Shown here piece after piece: positions 55,252 to 62,077 of a DNA stretch of 64,000 nt (its first letter is position 1; every line of letters starts with the position of its first letter). Position numbers and translations under genes: made by a program. Origin of the DNA: CAVLDP01 sp963661945 (GTDB lineage Bacteria > Bacillota > Clostridia > Lachnospirales > Lachnospiraceae); the NCBI GenBank assembly GCA_963661945.1, contig CAVLDP010000002.1, forward strand, positions 1 through 64,000, written 5' to 3'. A model generated the notes under the pieces. It saw nothing but the letters and a program-made list of their open reading frames with translations. It was not told the origin of the DNA and did not search any database.

Positions 55252-56292
55252 TTACATTCTATTTAAGATCTTATATGTTTTACTGCTAATATCTGAAAGC
55301 TTCTCTTGAAACTCAACAGCACCTAATTCATAGGCAACCTTTGGCATGCCATATACCACGCAGGTTGATTCATCCTGGCCTATGGTGTGACAACCTAGAT
55401 CTCTCATTTTCTTAAGACCTTTTGCCCCGTCACCGCCCATACCAGTTAGAATAATTCCAAGTGCATTCTTACCAGCATTCTCTGCTACCGAATCAAAAAG
55501 AACGTCTACCGATGGACAATGTCCATTGCATTTAGGTCCCTCTCGTAGGTCTATGCGATAAGTATGATTGGTACAAGATAAGCGCATCTGTCGATTACCA
55601 CCTGGTGCAATATACACATGACCAGGCTCTACAATATCGCCTTGCTCCGCCTCCTTCACATGAACGCGGCATTGATCATTTAATCTCTTGGCATACATAG
55701 CAGTGAAACCTTCTGGCATATGCTGTACAACAAGCGTACCTGGAATATCTGTTGAAAAACCTCGTATCACTTCAGCAATTGCTTCGGTTCCTCCAGTTGA
55801 TGCTCCAATGGCCAGAAGCAAGTCTTTATTTCTCTTGATAGAGTTTGAAGGATCAAGCGTTGGGGTCATCTGCTTAATCGGGCCAATCTGTGCTGTTGAT
55901 GCTACTTTGATCTTAACCGGAAGTTCTGTATGCAGGAATTGATCTAGCATAGTCTTATCTGTTGTACTTGGTTTCGCAACAAAATCAACTGCTCCTGCTG
56001 ACAAAGCATCAAAGACCTTGTCGCTCAAGGAACTAATTACCACACACCGAATTGGATATTGTGGCATGAGCTTACGGAGGAATTCTATACCATTCATCTT
56101 CGGAAGCTCTACATCAAGAGTCATAACATCTGGTCTATATTTAATTATCATATCTCTTGCTTCATACGGGTCATTTGCTGTTGCAACGACATCAATTGCA
56201 GGATCACTTCTTAGTGCTGATACAAGCAATTGTCGAAAAACAAGGGAATCTTCTACAACTAATACTTTGATTTGTCTCATAATATTTGTCAC
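55252..56292 (-). CDS. cheB: Protein-glutamate methylesterase CheB
   Basis: Removes methyl groups (and deamidates) on MCP glutamates after phosphorylation by CheA. The receiver domain (about 7-125) has Asp60 in VMTLDVELPKMNG. The esterase domain has the active Ser in LAIGASTGGTEAIAEVI, His in VVQHMPEGFTAMYA, and Asp in LTGMGGDGAKGLKKM. Length 346. Start is GTG overlapping the cheR stop as GTGA; an ATG four codons downstream is possible. Confidence 0.96.
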   Translation of the reverse strand: MTNIMRQIKVLVVEDSLVFRQLLVSALRSDPAIDVVATANDPYEARDMIIKYRPDVMTLDVELPKMNGIEFLRKLMPQYPIRCVVISSLSDKVFDALSAGAVDFVAKPSTTDKTMLDQFLHTELPVKIKVASTAQIGPIKQMTPTLDPSNSIKRNKDLLLAIGASTGGTEAIAEVIRGFSTDIPGTLVVQHMPEGFTAMYAKRLNDQCRVHVKEAEQGDIVEPGHVYIAPGGNRQMRLSCTNHTYRIDLREGPKCNGHCPSVDVLFDSVAENAGKNALGIILTGMGGDGAKGLKKMRDLGCHTIGQDESTCVVYGMPKVAYELGAVEFQEKLSDISSKTYKILNRM

Positions 56293-57104
56293 TTACGAAA
56301 AATGGATGGTGAAACCATCGTAAATAAACTATCCTCTCTATGTATCGTCTCAGTTCTTCCTATGAACAAGTAACCACCTGGTTCCAGGCAATCATATACC
56401 TTCTGAAGAAGCTGCTTCTTCGTATCATCCTCAAAGTAAATCATTACATTTCTAAGAAATACAACATGCAATTTCTTACGAAATGGAAATGGATCCATCA
56501 AATTAAATTGGCGAAATAAAACATCTTGCCGAATCTCATCAGTAATCATATATTGATCTGATGCAGGAAGTGCCTTTAGGAAGCGTCTCTTATAGGAATC
56601 TGGAAGCAGGTCTATTTGTTCCTTCGTATAAATTCCCTGAATAGCTTTTCTTAGAATATCTGTAGACAAATCCGTAGCAAGTATCCTTGTGTCCCATTTC
56701 TCATAATCAAGACCAAGAAAATCTGCAATAATCATAGCAATGGTATATGGCTCCTCACCGGATGAAGAAGCCCCGCACCAAATCCGAAGGTCCTTGGAAT
56801 CTGAGCACTTAACCTTAAGGCTTGGAAGAACAACAGATCTAAAATAATCAAAATGTTCTGACTCACGCATAAAATATGTATGATTAGTTGTCAGATAGTC
56901 CACAAGCTTCTCTTCCAATCTGCCTGTGGAATCCATAAATACAGCATTCAGATAATCCGTATAATTGTGAAAGCCAAGGCTTCTTACATAGTTCTCAAGT
57001 CTTCCTTCAACAATAATTTTCTTCTTGCTCAGATTGATGCCATAGGCATCCTGCATATGAGTATATATGCGAACGAATTCTGCATCAGTAAGCTTATCTA
57101 CCAC
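56289..57104 (-). CDS. cheR: Chemotaxis protein methyltransferase CheR
   Basis: Methylates MCP glutamates with SAM. The 271-residue protein has an N-terminal helical domain and the SAM-binding segment LRIWCGASSSGEEPYTIAMI (about 125-144), ILATDLSTDILRKAIQGIYT, and VVFLRNVMIYFEDDTKKQLL. The start is GTG, with AGGAGG seven bases upstream that overlaps the stop codon of the preceding gene. Confidence 0.96.
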   Translation of the reverse strand: MVDKLTDAEFVRIYTHMQDAYGINLSKKKIIVEGRLENYVRSLGFHNYTDYLNAVFMDSTGRLEEKLVDYLTTNHTYFMRESEHFDYFRSVVLPSLKVKCSDSKDLRIWCGASSSGEEPYTIAMIIADFLGLDYEKWDTRILATDLSTDILRKAIQGIYTKEQIDLLPDSYKRRFLKALPASDQYMITDEIRQDVLFRQFNLMDPFPFRKKLHVVFLRNVMIYFEDDTKKQLLQKVYDCLEPGGYLFIGRTETIHREDSLFTMVSPSIFRK

Positions 57105-57115
57105 ACCAAGGCCTC

Positions 57116-58177
57116 CTAGTGAAATTGACGATAAATCACCTTGCAGATGTTGAAGATTCCAGAATTATATTTACTGCCAGAGGATTTCTCCAGGATATGA
57201 ATGGCTTCTTCGGAAGAAAAAGCTGCTCGATAGGATCGCTCATCTGTCAAAGCACAATATACATTAATAATGCTTACAATCTGCGCTGCAAGCGGAATAT
57301 CATCTCCAGCAATTCCATTTGGATAACCGGATCCATCCCAATTCTCATGATGGCATTCACAAATATCAATTGCCATATTAAGGTAATCATTATTATTTCC
57401 TCTTCGCGCGATATCACGAAGAATTTTGGCACCAGTCAGGGTATGTGTCTTCATAGTCTCAAGCTCATCCTGGTCAAGTGTTCCCTTCTTCTGAAGAATA
57501 CTGGATGAAATAGAGATATTACCCAGGTCACAAAGCGGCGATGCAATCTCGATAGAATCAATAAAGGCATCGGAAATCTGTGTCTCATATAGTGGGGAAA
57601 GCTGCATAGCCTGAGCTAAAATTCTACAATTATATTGAAGTCGATCCAGGTAATTCTCCTCGTGGGATGCATTCTCCCTGGCTACGGATGCCAGTGCAAA
57701 AAGTACATTCTTCTTCTCATCTTCAAGCTGGCTTAATTGATCATTTACAGATGCAATCAACTGATGATTCATGCTCTTTAGTTCATTCTTCGCATTCAGA
57801 AGAATAAGAAGATTATTTACTCGAGCTTCTACCACCTCTTTGATAAATGGCTTCGTTATATAATCTGAGCCACCTATCTTAAATCCCTTGATAATATCTT
57901 CCATCTCATCAAATGCTGAAATAAAGATCACAGGAATATCTCGAGTATCTGGTTTGTCCTTGATACGAGAACAGAATTCATAGCCATCCATTTCTGGCAT
58001 AGATACATCAAGTAGTATAAGATCTGGAAGCTTTCTCTCTAGAATCTTAAGTGCTTGAAGCCCGTTCTCAGCAAGCATTGGCTTGTAACCCATATCTACG
58101 ATAATATTACGAAGTACAAAGCGGTTCGCTTCGACATCATCTACAATTAAAATCCATTTTTCTTCACTCATTTGCAT
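57116..58177 (-). CDS. Response regulator with degenerate HD-GYP domain
   Basis: A receiver (1-120) with Asp57 in LILLDVSMPEMDG and Lys109 in ITKPF is joined to an HD-GYP domain (about 165-353). Active HD-GYP proteins hydrolyse c-di-GMP. Here the later motif is intact: HHENWDGSGYPNGIAG (276-291) and MKTH (His245). Several ligands are lost: the first His is Tyr176, the HD pair is Cys216-Asp217 in PLCDLGN (so the HDxGK Lys is also Asn220), and the second-half Asp is Asn305 in INVYCAL. It probably does not cut c-di-GMP; binding or protein contact remains possible. It overlaps the PAS kinase gene by 14 bases. Confidence 0.88.
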   Translation of the reverse strand: MQMSEEKWILIVDDVEANRFVLRNIIVDMGYKPMLAENGLQALKILERKLPDLILLDVSMPEMDGYEFCSRIKDKPDTRDIPVIFISAFDEMEDIIKGFKIGGSDYITKPFIKEVVEARVNNLLILLNAKNELKSMNHQLIASVNDQLSQLEDEKKNVLFALASVARENASHEENYLDRLQYNCRILAQAMQLSPLYETQISDAFIDSIEIASPLCDLGNISISSSILQKKGTLDQDELETMKTHTLTGAKILRDIARRGNNNDYLNMAIDICECHHENWDGSGYPNGIAGDDIPLAAQIVSIINVYCALTDERSYRAAFSSEEAIHILEKSSGSKYNSGIFNICKVIYRQFH

Positions 58178-59567
58178 CTACCAATACAGCATTAACCTTA
58201 TCAAACGCTTCCATCGACTTGTCATAATCAGCCTTCTGAACTGACATCTTAAGTCGAAGTACAGCGGACTTTATCTCCTTGGGACTATCATCTGTAAGTG
58301 ACTTAAGCGTATTCGCAAAGCCCTCTGCTTTCTCCCAATTACTCATCTCGATACAGAGAACAAGCTTGTCCATTAATCTTCGAATCTCTTGCCGGTTCTC
58401 AATCGTACCGTATGAAGTAAGATTAATGATTTCTTCGTTCTCCTCTAGCATATGGTGCATGGACTCTGCGGTAGGTCGCTCCGACAAATTCGAAGAAATC
58501 TCCTCATCGTCCGGCACATCAACCCAGATGGAAAATGAAAACATTGTTCCCTTGCCCTTCTTGCTATCAACAGAAATCGTTCCACCCATAAGGCCAACGA
58601 GCTGTTTACTAATATTAAGACCAAGACCGGTTCCACCATATTGTCTGGAAATGGATGCATCTACCTGTGAGAAACTCTTGAATAGCTTATCCTGATCAGC
58701 CTTGTCAATTCCGATCCCTGAATCCATTACAATAAAGAAGATCTCGATTCGATTCTTATCCTGATTCGTCTTAATTGCTTGCATAGAAACCTGACCAACT
58801 GAGGTAAACTTACAAGCATTCGAAAGGAGATTATTGAGTATCTGACCAATTCGAAGCTCATCACCAACGATATGCTTTGGAATATCAGGTGATATGGAAA
58901 CCACAAAATTAAGCCCCTTCTCATTCATCTTGGGTTGATGAGATGATTTCACAAAATCAATCATCTTACGAAACTCAAACTTACGATTCTCAAGAGTGAA
59001 TTTGCCTGCTTCAAGCTTGGAAAAATCAAGAATATTATTGATTAAGCTATGCATTACATTGCAGCTTGTCTCGATGGTTCGAAGTGTATCAAGCTTCTTA
59101 GGATCAGATTCTTCCTCGATTAGGAGTCTTGTATTTCCAAGGATTCCATTTACTGGGGTGCGAAGTTCATGTGTTACATTTGCTACAAATTCGTTCTTAA
59201 CCTTCGAAGCATCTTCCACTTCTGCCTTGATATTCTCTGCCTGCCTCTCAAGAGAAAACATAGCTGACATATTGCGAATATAGATGACATTCGGACAGGT
59301 TGGATCATCGATTGAAATGCACTTCACAGCCGCCTGGAAGCAGGTTTTATTCTTCCGATAGACCATAGAATCCTGTATCTGCCCATCATATTTAAGCTTC
59401 TCATGCATCCCTTCTGGGAAAATATCAAAAAGCGTCATCTCACCTAGACTATCAATGCCAAATTCCATCAAACCAGCCTCATTCATATGGATAAGTTGGC
59501 CAGAAGAATCATGTCCTAAGCAAATATCAAGAGAGTGTGAAATGATATATTCAAGTACCTCTATCAT
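58164..59567 (-). CDS. Cytoplasmic PAS-domain histidine kinase
   Basis: 467-residue soluble kinase with no membrane segment. Residues about 1-100 form a PAS-like domain (ICLGHDSSGQLIHMNEAGLM). HisKA box EFVANVTHELRTPVNGILG has His133; ATPase motifs NLLSNACKFTSVG, VMDSGIGIDKAD and YGGTGLGLNISKQLVGLMGG are all present. A helical C-terminal tail of about 80 residues (from about 385) has no Asp or His phosphosite. First gene of the chemosensory operon, behind a leader with a terminator; its likely partner is the adjacent HD-GYP regulator. Confidence 0.9.
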   Translation of the reverse strand: MIEVLEYIISHSLDICLGHDSSGQLIHMNEAGLMEFGIDSLGEMTLFDIFPEGMHEKLKYDGQIQDSMVYRKNKTCFQAAVKCISIDDPTCPNVIYIRNMSAMFSLERQAENIKAEVEDASKVKNEFVANVTHELRTPVNGILGNTRLLIEEESDPKKLDTLRTIETSCNVMHSLINNILDFSKLEAGKFTLENRKFEFRKMIDFVKSSHQPKMNEKGLNFVVSISPDIPKHIVGDELRIGQILNNLLSNACKFTSVGQVSMQAIKTNQDKNRIEIFFIVMDSGIGIDKADQDKLFKSFSQVDASISRQYGGTGLGLNISKQLVGLMGGTISVDSKKGKGTMFSFSIWVDVPDDEEISSNLSERPTAESMHHMLEENEEIINLTSYGTIENRQEIRRLMDKLVLCIEMSNWEKAEGFANTLKSLTDDSPKEIKSAVLRLKMSVQKADYDKSMEAFDKVNAVLVDANE

Positions 59568-59577
59568 ATTCTGCTCC

Positions 59578-59630
59578 TAAAAAAGACAAAAGGAAGCACA
59601 GTCTAACAAAAAGTTAGGCCGTAGCTTCCT
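59578..59630 (-). terminator. Strong intrinsic terminator directly before the chemosensory operon
   Basis: Reading leftwards, AGGAAGCUACGGCCUAAC and GUUAGACUGUGCUUCCU (59630-59591) form a long stem with a bulge, a mismatch and a U5 loop, followed by UUUUGUCUUUUUU. The U-run ends about 10 bases before the kinase ATG. No promoter can fit between it and that start, so it acts as an attenuator for the operon; it may also end purA transcripts. Confidence 0.85.
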
Positions 59631-59676
59631 CATAAATCTTAAGGTTATTCAGCTGTAATTGTTCCCCATACAACAT
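59614..59676 (-). CDS. Putative 20-residue leader peptide upstream of the chemosensory operon
   Basis: A short ORF reads MLYGEQLQLNNLKIYEEATA and stops at TAA within the ascending arm of the terminator hairpin. AAGGGGA stands 10 bases before its ATG, and the predicted transcript start lies about 28 bases upstream. If translated, ribosomes would cover the 5' side of the stem. Its residue content (Leu, Glu, Gln) does not point to one amino acid. It could also be meaningless. Confidence 0.35.
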   Translation of the reverse strand: MLYGEQLQLNNLKIYEEATA

Positions 59677-59691
59677 AACACAAAATCCCCT

Positions 59692-59720
59692 TATATATAA
59701 TCTCATAAAAATTATATATA
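59692..59720. repeat. Perfect inverted repeat across the -10 of the chemosensory operon promoter
   Basis: TATATATAAT and ATTATATATA form a perfect ten-base inverted repeat with a nine-base spacer. It covers the -10 hexamer and the likely start point, a typical operator place. The arms are A+T only, so chance is possible. Confidence 0.4.
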
Positions 59721-59739
59721 CAATTTGTGCTTTTTGCAA
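59711..59739 (-). promoter_or_regulatory. Probable sigma-A promoter of the chemosensory operon
   Basis: Reading leftwards, TTGCAA (59739-59734) and TATAAT (59716-59711) are 17 bases apart. It lies between the purA stop and the leader/terminator region. Confidence 0.65.
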
Positions 59740-59764
59740 GGAATTTATACTAAATCTAGTAGTA

Positions 59765-61039
59765 TTAGCGATAAATAATGTCACTTCTGGATGGGCCATT
59801 TGACACCATAGTAATTGGGAATCCGATCTGCTCTTCCACAAACTCAATATACTTGCGACAGTTCTCTGGAAGATCCTCATACTTCTTGATTCCTGTAATA
59901 TCGCACTTCCAACCAGGAAGAACCTTGTATACAGGCTTAGCGTGGTGAAGCTTAGCAGTTACAGGGAATTCCGTTGTAACTTCTCCGTCAATATCATAGC
60001 CAACGCATACTGGAATCTCATCAAGATAGCCAAGAACATCAAGTACAGTAAATGCGACATCTGTCGTTCCCTGAAGACGGCAGCCATACTTTGATGCAAC
60101 GCAGTCAAACCAACCTACTCGACGTGGGCGTCCTGTTGTAGCACCAAATTCACCACCATCACCACCACGATTACGAAGCTCATCTGCTTCCTCATCGAAG
60201 ATCTCAGATACAAAGTCACCTGCACCTACTGCAGAAGAATATGCTTTAACAACTGTGACAATCTTCTTGATCTCATATGGTGGAATACCAGCTCCTATCG
60301 CGCCATAAGCAGCCAAGGTAGAAGAAGAAGTTACCATAGGATAAATACCATGATCTGGATCCTTCATTGTACCAAGCTGGCCTTCAAGCAAGACATGCTT
60401 TCCTTCCTTCAATGCATTATATAAGAAAAGTGAAACATCACATACATATGGAGCAACCATATCTCTATAAGAATGTAACGTCTCAAGTAATTCATCTGGA
60501 TTGAGAAGTGGCTTATGATACATATGCTCAAGCATAATATTCTTGGTCTCGCATGTTCTAACGACCTTGTCCTTAAGCAATTCTTCATCAAAGAGTTCGC
60601 TTACCTGGAATCCAATCTTGGCATATTTGTCAGAATAAAATGGAGCAATTCCAGACTTGGTAGAGCCAAAGGAATTCTTGCCAAGTCTCTCCTCTTCATA
60701 CTGATCAAAGAGTACATGATAAGGCATAACAATCTGAGCACGATCAGACACTAATATCTTAGGTGTTGGAACACCCTGATCTGTGATTGATTTGATTTCA
60801 TTGAATAGCTTAGGGATATCTAGGGCAACACCATTTCCAATGATACTGGTCGTATGATTATAGAAAACCCCTGATGGCAATGTATGAAGTGCAAACTTGC
60901 CATATTCATTCTTGATCGTATGGCCGGCATTCGCACCACCTTGGAAGCGAACAATAATATCCGCATTCTCGGCAAGCATATCTGTAATCTTGCCCTTACC
61001 TTCATCACCCCAATTTGCTCCAACAACTGCTGTAACCAT
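59765..61039 (-). CDS. purA: Adenylosuccinate synthetase
   Basis: GTP-dependent first step from IMP to AMP. The 424-residue enzyme has the N-terminal GTP-loop VVGANWGDEGKGKITDML, then RFQGGANAGHTIKNEYGKFA, QLGTMKDPDHGIYPMVTSSS and TTGRPRRVGWFD. A GGAGG site lies seven bases before the ATG. It follows degV by 22 bases; the pair is probably transcribed from the promoter after groEL. Confidence 0.97.
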   Translation of the reverse strand: MVTAVVGANWGDEGKGKITDMLAENADIIVRFQGGANAGHTIKNEYGKFALHTLPSGVFYNHTTSIIGNGVALDIPKLFNEIKSITDQGVPTPKILVSDRAQIVMPYHVLFDQYEEERLGKNSFGSTKSGIAPFYSDKYAKIGFQVSELFDEELLKDKVVRTCETKNIMLEHMYHKPLLNPDELLETLHSYRDMVAPYVCDVSLFLYNALKEGKHVLLEGQLGTMKDPDHGIYPMVTSSSTLAAYGAIGAGIPPYEIKKIVTVVKAYSSAVGAGDFVSEIFDEEADELRNRGGDGGEFGATTGRPRRVGWFDCVASKYGCRLQGTTDVAFTVLDVLGYLDEIPVCVGYDIDGEVTTEFPVTAKLHHAKPVYKVLPGWKCDITGIKKYEDLPENCRKYIEFVEEQIGFPITMVSNGPSRSDIIYR

Positions 61040-61061
61040 CTTCGTCCTCCTTATAATAGAA

Positions 61062-61931
61062 CTAATTAAAAGTATGTCTTAGTGAGGTCGTAACCGCAAG
61101 GGAACCCGGTCCAATGTGGCAAGATACACTAAGCGATAATGGATTAATTACAATTTCACGATTCGGCCAACGTTCTAAAAGTTCATCACGAAAACTTACG
61201 GCCTCTTCATAATTATTCGTATGTGCAATAGCAATCACACTATTTGATCCGTCTGGATCATCAAAGCGATTCTTCATATCTGAATCAATGGCATCCATCA
61301 TAACCTGCTTTGCCTGTTTCAGTGTACGAGCCTTGCTAAAGGAATCAAGTTTCTCGCCCTGAATCTGAAGAATTGGCTTGATCTTGAGTAAAGAACCAAT
61401 TGCAGCAACAGCTGGTGTCAGACGACCACCCTTTCTCAGATATTCAAGAGTACCAACCATAATATAGATGGATGAATCAAATTTCGTATCTTCCAAGAAA
61501 CTCTTAATCTCTGTCGCATTCTTACCGAGATCTGCCATTTCCTTGGCTTCTAGAACGGATTGTCTCATAGTAACGGAAATACGCTGATTATCGACAACCT
61601 GTACCTTGCCATCGTAATCATCAGAAAGCATAATTGCAGTCTGGCAAGACGATGAAAGTCCACTGGACATTGGGATATAGACAACTTCCTCATATTCCTC
61701 AAGAAGCTCTTCCCATTTGTCAATAACATCTCCTACAAGCGGCATAGATGTAGTAATGTCTCCACCCTCTTCCAGTTTCTTATAGAATTCATCCTGGCTT
61801 AAATCAATCTCTTCATAAAACAGATTACCATCAAAATAAAATGGCATTGGCAGAACATAAAGCCCAAGTTCCTTCGCTTCCTCCTGCGTAATGCCACTAT
61901 TACTATCTGTTAAAATTGCAACTTTGTTCAT
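61062..61931 (-). CDS. DegV-family fatty-acid-binding protein
   Basis: DegV/FakB proteins bind fatty acids and present them to FakA kinase. The 289-residue protein begins KVAILTDSNSGITQEEAKEL and has the family landmarks TTSMP, IPMSSGLSSSCQTAIMLSDD, VDNQRISVTMRQSVLEAKEM, MVGTLEYLRKGGRLTPAVAA, and the C-terminal SCHIGPGSLAVT, with the His of the ligand site present. No FakA gene is in the window. It is first in a unit with purA, after the groEL terminator. Confidence 0.92.
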   Translation of the reverse strand: MNKVAILTDSNSGITQEEAKELGLYVLPMPFYFDGNLFYEEIDLSQDEFYKKLEEGGDITTSMPLVGDVIDKWEELLEEYEEVVYIPMSSGLSSSCQTAIMLSDDYDGKVQVVDNQRISVTMRQSVLEAKEMADLGKNATEIKSFLEDTKFDSSIYIMVGTLEYLRKGGRLTPAVAAIGSLLKIKPILQIQGEKLDSFSKARTLKQAKQVMMDAIDSDMKNRFDDPDGSNSVIAIAHTNNYEEAVSFRDELLERWPNREIVINPLSLSVSCHIGPGSLAVTTSLRHTFN

Positions 61932-61974
61932 AAAAGGACTCCTCTATCATATTTAGCCTTTACACACGGAGTTT

Positions 61975-62003
61975 ATTTTACCATATTTCCATAGGTCAAA
62001 CAA
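61975..62003 (-). promoter_or_regulatory. Probable sigma-A promoter of degV-purA
   Basis: Reading leftwards, TTGTTT (62003-61998) and TAAAAT (61980-61975) with a 17-base spacer; the -35 follows the groEL terminator directly. GAGGAG precedes the degV ATG. Confidence 0.55.
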
Positions 62004-62045
62004 GATAAAAGAAATGAGCCCTCACAATTATGCAAGAGCTCATTT
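62002..62045 (-). terminator. Intrinsic terminator of the groESL operon
   Basis: Reading leftwards, AAAUGAGCUCU and AGGGCUCAUUU form an 11-base stem (one G-U pair) around a 12-base loop, followed by CUUUUAUCUU. Confidence 0.85.
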
Positions 62046-62077
62046 ATACAATCAAATATTCATGAAGATCAGGGAAA

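Noticed and set aside
57119..57508. A 129-codon plus-strand frame opposite the HD-GYP regulator
   Set aside because: Antisense to a conserved domain; no ribosome site or recognisable protein.
59578..59700. A c-di-GMP riboswitch before the chemosensory operon
   Set aside because: GAAGCUACGGCCUAA recalls part of the GEMM-I consensus, but the first GCACAGGGCAAACC-like element and the GGUAGCGGGGUUACC tetraloop-receptor helix are absent; the segment is better explained as one arm of the terminator.
59614..59880. An 88-codon minus-strand frame running from within purA into the chemosensory leader
   Set aside because: Its first part is antisense-free but out of frame inside the purA end and has no ribosome site; the predicted promoter lies within it. 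Only the last 20 codons, after the promoter, remain as a possible leader peptide.
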